Position numbers and translations under genes: made by a program. From the NCBI GenBank assembly GCA_964471535.1, contig CAYYHA010000133.1, positions 1 through 10,876 on the forward strand: a DNA stretch of 10,876 bases, written 5' to 3'. The notes below the pieces were generated by a model. That model ran no database searches. It saw only the letters and a list, made by a program, of their open reading frames with translations, and was not told the origin of the DNA. This document shows, piece by piece, positions 1 to 7,233 of this stretch (positions within the stretch are counted from its first letter, which is position 1; each line of letters begins with the position of its first letter). Source of the DNA: CAYYHA01 sp964471535. Lineage in GTDB: Bacteria > Myxococcota > Myxococcia > SLRQ01.

Positions 1-482
1 TCCTTCGCGTACCGGAAGGCAAAGCGCGCGATCCGCTCACAGGCCTGCCTTGTTGCGACCTTCAAGGAGGTCACGACGCCGTCGGTGATCTCGTTCTCGA
101 TGCCACTGTAGAGGCCCTCGGTGTTCTCGCGCACGACCACGAGGTCCACGCCCTCGAAGCGCGACGGCACCCCGTCCAACGTCCGCACCGGGCGCACCGC
201 CGCGTACAGGTCGAGCTTCTTCCTCAGCTGCACGTTCACCGAGGTGAAGCCCTCGCCGATGGGGGTGGTGCAGGGGCCCTTCAGCGCCACTCCAGTGCGC
301 CGGATGGCCTCCAGCGTCGTCTCCGGGAGAAGGGCTTCGCCCCGCTCGAGCGCGGCGAGGCCGGCGTGGTGCTCCTCCCACTCGACCGGCGCGCCCGCCG
401 CTTCGAGGATCGCTTGTGCCGCGGCCATGACCTCGGGCCCGATCCCATCGCCAGGAATCGAGACCACCTTGTGCTTTTCCAT
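1..482 (-). CDS. icd: Isocitrate dehydrogenase, N-terminal part (runs off left edge)
   Basis: This is the first 160 codons of an isocitrate/isopropylmalate dehydrogenase family enzyme. Such enzymes oxidatively decarboxylate isocitrate to 2-oxoglutarate in the TCA cycle, in the cytoplasm. Visible features are the N-terminal IPGDGIGPEV signature (residues 9-18), the substrate motif SVNVQLR (S81, N83, R87), R97 in AAVRPVR, and VVRENTEGLYSGIE (R118, Y125). The S-x-N pair is typical of isocitrate rather than isopropylmalate dehydrogenases, so I favour isocitrate. The ENTEG context looks like the NAD-type branch, but cofactor choice cannot be settled because the deciding C-terminal residues are outside the window. 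The ATG at 482-480 is preceded by GGGAGG at good spacing, which supports this start. The gene lies 65 bases after the MshEN gene, has its own ribosome binding site, and is probably not functionally part of the upstream operon. Confidence 0.9.
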   Translation of the reverse strand, partial: MEKHKVVSIPGDGIGPEVMAAAQAILEAAGAPVEWEEHHAGLAALERGEALLPETTLEAIRRTGVALKGPCTTPIGEGFTSVNVQLRKKLDLYAAVRPVRTLDGVPSRFEGVDLVVVRENTEGLYSGIENEITDGVVTSLKVATRQACERIARFAFRYAK

Positions 483-547
483 GCGTGCCTCCCGCTACGT
501 GGCTCCCGTAACGTGGCCCCTGCCATAGCCCAGGAGCCGCCGGGGGG
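483..547 (-). other. Intergenic spacer with a weak inverted repeat and a repeated heptamer
   Basis: This is the only real spacer between genes in the window. It holds an imperfect inverted repeat at 515-538 (8-base arms with one mismatch and an 8-base loop). On the minus strand no T-run follows it, so it is at best a weak terminator or RNA structure. ACGTGGC (plus strand) occurs twice, at 497-503 and 511-517, 14 bases apart. The minus-strand GGGAGG just before 482 is the isocitrate dehydrogenase ribosome binding site. I see no convincing -35/-10 promoter. Confidence 0.3.
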
Positions 548-1738
548 CTACTCCCCGCGCCGCAGGCGACGCTCGACCAGGCGCTCGAGGGCACGCGGCA
601 CCTTCTGGGCCAAGAGCAGGAGCGCCCCCAGGTGTCCCGGATTCACCTCGGTGTCGATGTACACACCGTAGACGAGGCGGCCTTTGTAGTGCACGGGGAG
701 GAGCCCGACGATCTCCGGTCGGCCCGTCCCGAGGGCCTCGAGGAAGCGCCGGTGGATGGGGTGTTCCGCCAGCGGTCCCAGATAGTGCGCACCGGTCGAT
801 CCGACGATCCCGAAGACCGTCCCCTCGGCCGAGGGCACCATCAGCCGGCGGACTGCGACCGGATCCACGTCCAGCCCCGCCCCAGTCCACCCCGTCCACA
901 CGCCCGCCTCGTAGGCGAGGAGCACCACCCGCCGTGCGCCGGCCAGCGCGAAGCGCGCCATCGCCCGTCCGATCTCGTCGCGCGAGAGGGCCCGATCGAG
1001 CGCCGCCTCGGCCTCCTCGAGCGTACCAATGGCCTCGAGCTCCCGGTGTTGGGGTGCCTCCACTTCGATGAGCGGCAGGTTCTCCTCACCGGGGGCGGCC
1101 GCCTCGCCTTCGCTCGCCGCCGACGCCTCGACCCGTGGGCCCACGCTCGGCTCCTCGGCCCGCTGGTACAGCGAGGCAAAGGCCTCCTCGCTCATCAGCT
1201 CTGGACCCGTCGTTGCCGATGGTTCCGTTCTGCCGCGCTTTGCGGCCGCTCCCACGCGGAAGCGGGGGCTCGCCGGGATTCCATAGAGGCGATCTAGGAG
1301 CCGCACCAGCGCCACCTCGGGAAGGAAGTGAGGCTTGAGCCGCAGGCCGGTCTTCCGCAGCGCCTCCTCCAACGCCGGCAGATCCCACGGCTCCGAGGTC
1401 GCCACCGCCAAGGTCTTGCCCTCCACGGCCAAGGGGAGGATTCGCCGGCTGGCCGCGAACTCCGGCGGGAAGATTCGGAGGAGGCGCGGAGGCACCCGCT
1501 CCACGGCACGCGGGTCCACCGCCGGCATGCCCAGGAGTTCGGCGGAGAGCTCCATGAGGGGACGGAAACCCACCAAGCCCAGTTCCCAGAGGGCGGTGGC
1601 CAGGTGACCGCCGTGCACCAGTTGCCGGTCGAGCGCCTTGCGCAGTCCCGCCTCGTCGACCTGTCCTTCCTCGACGAGACGGCGGGACAGACGCCGCTCG
1701 AAGGGCTCCCGCAGCCGTTGTCTGTCGTCGAGGAACAC
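548..1738 (-). CDS. MshEN (T2SS-E N-terminal-like) domain protein with C-terminal GAF-like region, no ATPase
   Basis: The 396-residue protein opens with a MshEN/T2SSE_N-type domain (about residues 10-150). Two 24-residue motifs, R16-Q39 and H45-L68, are separated by exactly five residues (LVHGG), which is the known geometry of cyclic-di-GMP-binding MshEN domains. Motif I keeps the RL start and the LVEEG..VDEAGL..AL..Q pattern, but the usual RLG glycine is S18. Motif II starts HLA instead of RLG, so ligand binding is uncertain. Residues about 150-235 are a low-complexity acidic linker. Residues about 240-390 look like a GAF-like alpha/beta sensor fold, a low-confidence call. The Walker ATPase of GspE/PilB is absent, so this is not a secretion motor. 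The start is GTG at 1738, five bases after the kinase stop codon, implying translational coupling. Likely role (inference): a second-messenger or regulatory input to the operon. Confidence 0.75.
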   Translation of the reverse strand: MFLDDRQRLREPFERRLSRRLVEEGQVDEAGLRKALDRQLVHGGHLATALWELGLVGFRPLMELSAELLGMPAVDPRAVERVPPRLLRIFPPEFAASRRILPLAVEGKTLAVATSEPWDLPALEEALRKTGLRLKPHFLPEVALVRLLDRLYGIPASPRFRVGAAAKRGRTEPSATTGPELMSEEAFASLYQRAEEPSVGPRVEASAASEGEAAAPGEENLPLIEVEAPQHRELEAIGTLEEAEAALDRALSRDEIGRAMARFALAGARRVVLLAYEAGVWTGWTGAGLDVDPVAVRRLMVPSAEGTVFGIVGSTGAHYLGPLAEHPIHRRFLEALGTGRPEIVGLLPVHYKGRLVYGVYIDTEVNPGHLGALLLLAQKVPRALERLVERRLRRGE

Positions 1739-1743
1739 CGTCT

Positions 1744-3954
1744 CTAGCTCGCCTTCGTTCTCTTGGGGAGTAACGCCTCCTCCAGCCAGCCGGCAAGGTG
1801 CGCCGCGCCATGGGGCGGCGCCTCGCCCACTGCTTCGAGGGGTCCCTCGGTCGGCCCGGGGTCGGCGCCGGTCGAAAGCCAGCCCAGCACCCTGCCCACG
1901 GTGGGACGCACGTCACGTGGGGGCGCGGCGCCGGCGCGTAGTGACTCCAGGCCCGCGAGGGCCAGGACGGCCCGACCCCCGTGGACGAAGATCCGCTGTG
2001 GGCGCAGTGGGCCAGGGTGATCGACCAGCGCCACCGCCACATCCGCCGCCACCCGCAGCGCCGCTCGGTGAGGCCGGGGGGTGCGGGCGGCCTCGGGGAG
2101 CGGCTCGCCGTCGAGAAAGGCGTAGACGACGAGACCGGCTTCGGGATCGAGATCGAGCACCGGCTGCAGGTGAGGGTTCGCAGCGGCGGCGACGGCGCGG
2201 ATGCGATCGAGGTAGGCGTCGGCCTCGCTCGGGATCCGCTCGAGTACCACCAGGCGCCCAAGCGCCGCGTCACGGGCGAGGGAGACCCGCTCCCCCATGG
2301 CGCGAAGCACCTCGTAGCGGACCGACCCGGTGTCCGGCGCCTCGGCCCTGGGGGACCCCTCGGCGCGGGGCGCCTCCTCGACGGGGGCATCCTCCTCGGG
2401 AAGTGCCTCGAGCGCGGCGGCGAAGGCGATCGCGTCGGGGAAGCGCGCCGCCGGGTCCACGGCGAAGGCGCGCTCGAAGAAGCGATCCACCTCATGAGAC
2501 AAACCGGGGCGCAACGACGACGGAGGCGGTGCGCCCGCCTCCTGCTGCGCCGCCACATCGGGCCCGGGAAAGGGGAGACGACCGGTGAGAGCCCGGTAGG
2601 CGCTCACCGCCAGCGCCCAGAGATCGGTCCGCGCGGAGAGCGGGCTGTCGTCGAGCTGCTCGGGAGCCATGTAGGCGAGCGTTCCCAGGAGGTGGCCGGT
2701 CCCAGTCTGCTTGAAGGAAAGGAGATGGGCGGCACCGAAATCCCCCAATCGGGGCCGACCCGCAGCATCGAGGAAGATGTTCTCCGGCTTCACGTCGCGA
2801 TGGAGGACGCCGCGCCGGTGGGCGGCAGCCAATGCGCGCGCCACGCCGGCGACGATGCGCTTCATCTCCGCGACGCCGAGCCGGCGGCCGCCGCGCAGGC
2901 GATCGGCGAGGGTCCCGGCGGGGAGATACTCCATCGCGATGTAGCCCCGGGCAGCGTCCGCCTCGAAGATGCGCACGATGCCCGGGTCCTCGAGACTGCG
3001 CGCGATGCGCGCCTCGCGGAAGAAGCGATCGACGCCCCCCCGGTTGCCTGCCACGCCCGCGAGAAGCTTCACCGCCACCTCGCGGCCGCTCGCTACGTCC
3101 TGCGCCAGGTAGACCTGCCCGGTACTGCCCGCTCCCAGGAGGCGCTGCAGGCGATACCGGCCAGCCACCCAGCGCTCGTCGAGGTCGTCGTCCCCCGTCT
3201 CCTCCTGGTCCACGGCGAGCCGGGCCAGGTAGGTGCGATGGTCCGCCGGCGGATCGTCGAGGTACGGCAGGAGCCGCTGCCAGACCGCTTCGGTCGCTGC
3301 GCGGTAGTCGAGCGCGGAGAAGCATCCGAGCATCAGGCTCAAGGCCTCACGCCGGCGCCACCTCGGTGCGGTGCTGCGCTCCACCGCCTGCAGGAGCGGG
3401 ATGGCTTCGTCGGGGCGACCGAGACGGATCTTAGCCCGTGCCAGCGCCAGCCGGGCCTCGGCGCGCTCGCTCTCGTCCGCGGACGCGTCCAGGCCGTCGA
3501 GGTGCCGCTGCAACAGTTCCACGGCGTGGCGGTGCCTGCCGATGAATCCGCAGAGCCGCGCTGCAGCGAGGTCGTTGCCCGCTGCCTCGTAGGCAGCAGC
3601 GGCGCCCTCCACCTCCCCGGCCAGCTCGAGGAGCACCGCGGCCTCCGCCGGGCGCCCCGCGGCCAGGCACTGCTCGGCGAGGGTGCGACGCAGGGCCTCG
3701 TGGTCGGCCGGCAGCGCCTCAGCCAGCGCCCGTTCGCGATCCTGTGCCGCCTCGGCCCACGCCCGGGCCTTCAGGTGCGCCGTGTGGGCGCGAACGAGAT
3801 CCCCCGCGTGGCGTGCACACGCACCCTCCTCTGCGAAGAGCCCCAGCTTCGCGAAGAGATCCGCCGCCTCGTCGTGCCGCCCCACCGCGCACAACCGCCG
3901 CGCCGCCGGCAGCAGCTCTCCCCGCGCGAGCAGCGCCTCCAGCTCCTCGCTCAT
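1744..3954 (-). CDS. TPR - Ser/Thr protein kinase - pseudokinase fusion
   Basis: This 736-residue cytoplasmic Hanks-type kinase has no visible membrane segment. Residues 1-250 are an alpha-helical TPR-like solenoid rich in A-E-A-A/AGD repeats. Residues 266-516 are a complete kinase domain: glycine loop GAGSTG (274-279), ATP lysine K296, helix C glutamate E314, catalytic HRDVKPEN (385-392), DFG (405-407) and APE (430-432). It should be catalytically active on Ser/Thr. After an acidic/proline linker (517-545), residues 546-about 730 form a second, degenerate kinase fold. RYEVLRAMG mirrors RYRLQRLLG, K296 corresponds to E572, HRDVKPEN to PGPLRPQR (647-654), and DFG to LAG (666-668). The ATG at 3954 overlaps the stop of the HEAT-repeat gene as ATGA, which fixes this start. 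It probably phosphorylates operon partners such as the vWA, MoxR or HEAT proteins (inference). The TPR region may dock the neighbouring TPR/HEAT scaffold. Confidence 0.93.
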   Translation of the reverse strand: MSEELEALLARGELLPAARRLCAVGRHDEAADLFAKLGLFAEEGACARHAGDLVRAHTAHLKARAWAEAAQDRERALAEALPADHEALRRTLAEQCLAAGRPAEAAVLLELAGEVEGAAAAYEAAGNDLAAARLCGFIGRHRHAVELLQRHLDGLDASADESERAEARLALARAKIRLGRPDEAIPLLQAVERSTAPRWRRREALSLMLGCFSALDYRAATEAVWQRLLPYLDDPPADHRTYLARLAVDQEETGDDDLDERWVAGRYRLQRLLGAGSTGQVYLAQDVASGREVAVKLLAGVAGNRGGVDRFFREARIARSLEDPGIVRIFEADAARGYIAMEYLPAGTLADRLRGGRRLGVAEMKRIVAGVARALAAAHRRGVLHRDVKPENIFLDAAGRPRLGDFGAAHLLSFKQTGTGHLLGTLAYMAPEQLDDSPLSARTDLWALAVSAYRALTGRLPFPGPDVAAQQEAGAPPPSSLRPGLSHEVDRFFERAFAVDPAARFPDAIAFAAALEALPEEDAPVEEAPRAEGSPRAEAPDTGSVRYEVLRAMGERVSLARDAALGRLVVLERIPSEADAYLDRIRAVAAAANPHLQPVLDLDPEAGLVVYAFLDGEPLPEAARTPRPHRAALRVAADVAVALVDHPGPLRPQRIFVHGGRAVLALAGLESLRAGAAPPRDVRPTVGRVLGWLSTGADPGPTEGPLEAVGEAPPHGAAHLAGWLEEALLPKRTKAS

Positions 3955-5803
3955 GGCCCGAAGCCACCCAGGTAGCGGCGCGCTTCCACCCGGCCGGCCA
4001 CCTTTTGAAGGGATCTGNNNNNNNNNNCTCGGGCTCGGCGAGGAGGTGGCGCTCCAGCGTCGGCAGCGTCGCCGGTGTCACGTTGGCGGCAACGGCGATC
4101 CGAAGATCGTCTTCCAAGAGTGGCTCCGCGCCTTCGCGCCAGGTGTGGAGCAGGAAGTCCAGCGCATCCTTGGACACCGGATGCTCCATCCCGACCAGGC
4201 GACCCAGAGCGAGGACGACCTGCCGGCGCACCTCGAGGTCGTCGTGTTCACGGTACAGGCGCATCAGCGGCACGAAGGCCCCGGGGAAGACCAGATAGCG
4301 AAGGCCGCCGAGCGCGGCCTCGCGCACGGATTCGTCGGGATCCCGGAACGCCTCGCCACACAGCTCCACCGCCTCGCGAAAGGGCAGGAAACGCAGCACT
4401 GCAGCGACCGCGGCACGAAGCGAGGCGGGGCTGCTGGGGTCCTCGAAGATGCGACGGAGGGGCCCTAGGGCGATGGGCGCGCCCAGCTTCCCCAGCTCCG
4501 CAACCAGGTCCATCCGGTACGTGGGGTCGCTTCGATCCTCTGCCGGATCCGCATCGCGCAGGCAGAGGATCAGGCAACGCCGGCGGACCACGTCCCAGTA
4601 CTTCAGGTCGCCCATGGCCTCGGCAATGGGCGCTAGGAGATCGGCATCGACCTCCGCCGCCACGACGTCGGTGCGCCAGGTCGGTGGATAGGCGGCCTCT
4701 CCAGAGTAATAGCCCCGGAACCGCCAGCCCTCGGGCGATGCGCTCGCCGGGACCTCCACCTTCTGGGCGAGTTCATGGTAGCGGCGGCACCTCGCCTGCG
4801 AGAGGGGCAGCTCGGCGAGGCGCGCGTAGGTCGCTTGGACCCGCGCCAGGTCGCCGCGGCGGTTGTGGCAGTCGAGTGCCGCAAGCAGTGCGTTCTCGGC
4901 CAGCTCCGGCGTCACCCCGGCCTGCAGCTGCTGCTCGGCCGCCTCCTCGAAGGCGGCCGCGGCGCGCGCGAGGAAGTCGTTGGCATAGAGCATGCCAGTG
5001 CGGCGGCAGAACTCCCCCGCCTCGCGGAGCACCTCCGCTGCCGCCTGGTTCTCGCCGACCAGCAGGCTCGCCTCGGCGAAGTCGTGGTAGTACTGCAGCA
5101 CGAAGAAGCGGTGGTCCCGGCGCTGCATCAGACGGACGCAGTTGAGGAAACCCTCGGCGAGGTTCTCGTGCGTGGCCGTCTGCCGGCCCAGATGAATCAG
5201 CGCGTGGTAACACGCCAGTGCCCGCGGGATCTCGCCACGGGTCTCCGCACGGTCTGCCTCCTCTTCGATGTGGACGATCGCCCGTGAGAGTGTCGCGCGT
5301 CCCTGTTTGTCGCCTGCGTCGAGCTGCGCCAGTCCCAGATTCAGCAGGCAGAGCGCCATCTCGTAGTTCCGCTCCCTGGCACCAAAGTGCTGCGCTGCCC
5401 GTTCCCAACACCGGATCGCCCGTGGCAGATCCCCGGCCTGTTCCCATGCCACCGCCGCACGGGCCTGCGCGCCGATGGTCTCGAAGGCCTTGGCAGCCCC
5501 GATCCTATCGCCGGCTCGGAGCCGACATCTCGCCGCCGCAACGAAGCGCCGTGCCTGCTCGTAGGCCTGGCAGGCCCGCTCGAAGTCGAGGAGGTACTCG
5601 AAGCACACCCCGGCCATCGCCGCTTTCCCCGTCCGCAGTGTCGCGTCGGCGAGGATGCGCACCCAGTCGTCGTAGACCACATCGGGGTGGTGCGTCTCCT
5701 CGATGAGGCGCCGGCAGGCGCTCATCGCCTCCGGCCACCGGTGCTCCCGTGCCAACTCGAAGGCGTCTCTCGAGAGCTGTTGGGTCGCCGGTGAGAGACT
5801 CAT
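3951..5803 (-). CDS. TPR/HEAT-repeat scaffold protein, interrupted by assembly gap
   Basis: Before the gap, 592 residues can be read. Residues about 10-345 are a TPR-like alpha solenoid (for example W-E-Q-A-G-D-L-P-R-A at 120-129). Residues about 380-590 carry HEAT-like repeats, such as DPDESVREAALGGLRYL (488-504) and DDLEVRRQVVLALGRL (521-536). No enzymatic motif is visible, so it is probably a protein-interaction scaffold or adaptor. The 10-N run at 4018-4027 breaks the frame. After it, one frame reads RSLQKVAGRVEARRYLGGFGP and stops at TGA 3953-3951, which overlaps the kinase ATG as ATGA, the junction type used elsewhere in this operon. I take this as the true C-terminus. Reading straight through the Ns in the original frame would instead run deep into the kinase gene, which is an artefact. 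The ATG at 5803 overlaps the vWA stop, again as ATGA. The exact protein length is unknown because the gap size is unknown. Confidence 0.82.
4018..4027. other. 10-N assembly gap inside the HEAT-repeat gene
   Basis: Ten unknown bases interrupt the TPR/HEAT gene near its 3' end. The codon before the gap ends at 4028 and the likely frame after it has a codon starting at 4016, so the missing length should be 2 modulo 3. Ten does not satisfy this, so the run is a placeholder. The flanks show no shared sequence. Confidence 0.9.
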
Positions 5804-7233
5804 GCGGCGTGTGCCTCCCCGCTCACCTCCTCCACGATCTCCAGGGCCGCTCGGCGGCGCTGCCCCCGCTGACTCAAGTCGTCCCGGGTAACCACCCGGT
5901 ACCGCTGCAGAAGCGGCAGATAATCCAGGGAGATCTCGTCGGCGAGGACGTAGATTCCATACAGGTAGGCGACCGAGACGAGCGCCTCAACGGTACCGAC
6001 GGGAATGTGGCACTGCCCGTGGGTGAGGAAGTACACCGCCGCCTGCCGCCCTGCCGTCTTCCGGAGGGTGGACAGCGCGCCCAGGAGCGAGCGGAAGACG
6101 TGGGCATAGTTGCGGCCCCGCTCCGAACGGAAGGTGAGGAGATAGGGCAGCCGGTAGTTCTTCTCGGTGATGCGGATGGCCTCGTGTAAGCGAGAGTCGA
6201 AGAAGCGAACCTGAACCTCCTCACCCATCAGGACGAGCTTCTTCACCAGGGTCAGCGCGAGGCCCCGCGCGAAGATTGCCCGCGCCCCGCGCATGGAGGC
6301 ACTGGCATCGATGAGCACCAGGTGCACCCGGCGCTCCGTCTCTCGCTCGGCTTCCCGCCCGTAGTACAGGAGCTGATTCTCCGCGACCTTGTGGGCGAAG
6401 ACGTCGTCGGGGTAGGCGAGTTCGGTGGGAACGATCTGGTCGGGGTTGCCGCGGCGGTGGATCCCCGCGACCCCATCCACGGAGAAGCGCTGCATGCCGC
6501 GGCTGCGCTTGGTCTCCAGGATCTGGGGCAGGAGTTCCAGAGAGAAGTGGATCACGTCGGCGGCTGCCGGATCGTCGAAGACCCGATAGAGGTCCAGTGC
6601 AGCCATGGGTCCCACCAGGGACGCATCGCCTCCGAAGAGCGCAATGAGGCGGAGGGTATCGAGGTCCACCCGCTCCGCATTCGTGAGCACCTGCTGGTGC
6701 CGCTCCGCCAGCCAACGCATGGCGACCTCTTCGTAGCCCGCGCCGTGCTCGGCAAAGAGGGAGGGCGGATCCACGATCTCGTAGGCACCGGCGTCCAGCG
6801 GCAGATCCCGCGACAGGTAGGCCCGGGCCGCCTGCGGTCCCATGGGCTCGAGCACCGGCGCGAGGATCCGCGCTACGAGAGCGGCGATCGCCTCGTTGGA
6901 GAGGGAGAGGCCAGGCGCGCGGTGTACCAGCTCCGTCTGGGCGAGGTCCCGGATCAGCGCCCGGTAGGCCTGCAGCAGACGCACGATCCCGGAGCCCGGT
7001 CCGATCCCCGCGGCCGCCAGGTCGGCGGCCTCGTGCCCAATGGACTGGGGCTTCCCTTCGCTCAAGAGACGGCCGAGGTCATGGGCGAAGAGCAGGGGCA
7101 CGTGGTGACCGATGCGATGGATGAGGTTGTGCCAAGTGGCTGCGCGTACCACCGCCTCTGCACCCCCGCGCTTCGGCAGTGGGGAGAGCACGAGCGCGCC
7201 CTGCGCGGCCGCGAGGTAGCTTGCGTCGCTCAT
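5800..7233 (-). CDS. vWA domain protein of a MoxR-vWA pair
   Basis: This 477-residue protein carries a C-terminal von Willebrand A domain (about 303-435). Residues 1-300 are a mostly helical region with no recognised domain. The metal-binding (MIDAS) motif DxSxS is present as D309, S311 and S313 in HLVLIDASASM. The other two MIDAS ligands are changed: the usual Thr loop reads GRN (N375), and the usual T-D-G aspartate reads THG (H405). The protein starts at ATG 7233, overlapping the MoxR stop by ATGA, and ends by overlapping the HEAT gene as ATGA. vWA proteins next to MoxR ATPases commonly serve as substrate adaptors or activation partners for the AAA+ ring, as ViaA does for RavA. No signal peptide or membrane helix is seen, so it should be cytoplasmic. 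The adaptor role is inferred from family and context. Confidence 0.9.
   Translation of the reverse strand: MSDASYLAAAQGALVLSPLPKRGGAEAVVRAATWHNLIHRIGHHVPLLFAHDLGRLLSEGKPQSIGHEAADLAAAGIGPGSGIVRLLQAYRALIRDLAQTELVHRAPGLSLSNEAIAALVARILAPVLEPMGPQAARAYLSRDLPLDAGAYEIVDPPSLFAEHGAGYEEVAMRWLAERHQQVLTNAERVDLDTLRLIALFGGDASLVGPMAALDLYRVFDDPAAADVIHFSLELLPQILETKRSRGMQRFSVDGVAGIHRRGNPDQIVPTELAYPDDVFAHKVAENQLLYYGREAERETERRVHLVLIDASASMRGARAIFARGLALTLVKKLVLMGEEVQVRFFDSRLHEAIRITEKNYRLPYLLTFRSERGRNYAHVFRSLLGALSTLRKTAGRQAAVYFLTHGQCHIPVGTVEALVSVAYLYGIYVLADEISLDYLPLLQRYRVVTRDDLSQRGQRRRAALEIVEEVSGEAHAA

Noticed and set aside
1..482. 3-isopropylmalate dehydrogenase (LeuB)
   Set aside because: The S-V-N...L-R substrate motif and VRENTEGLYSGIE favour isocitrate dehydrogenase, and no leucine biosynthesis genes are nearby.
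548..1738. Type II secretion or type IV pilus ATPase (GspE/PilB)
   Set aside because: Only the N-terminal MshEN-like domain is present. There is no Walker A or B motif, and the C-terminal half resembles a sensor domain.
1086..2558. Minus-strand open frame of 490 residues overlapping the kinase and MshEN genes
   Set aside because: It is low-complexity, rich in Arg, Pro and Ser, and crosses two well-supported genes in another frame.
3719..3950. C-terminal extension of the HEAT protein through the N gap into the kinase gene
   Set aside because: The frame after the Ns is arbitrary because the gap length is a placeholder. The extension is Gly/Arg/Ala-rich shadow sequence within the kinase coding region.
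1981..3975. Long plus-strand open frame (664 residues) antisense to the kinase gene
   Set aside because: It is a shadow of the G+C-rich kinase gene. The minus frame encodes a complete kinase with all motifs, while the plus frame shows no domain.
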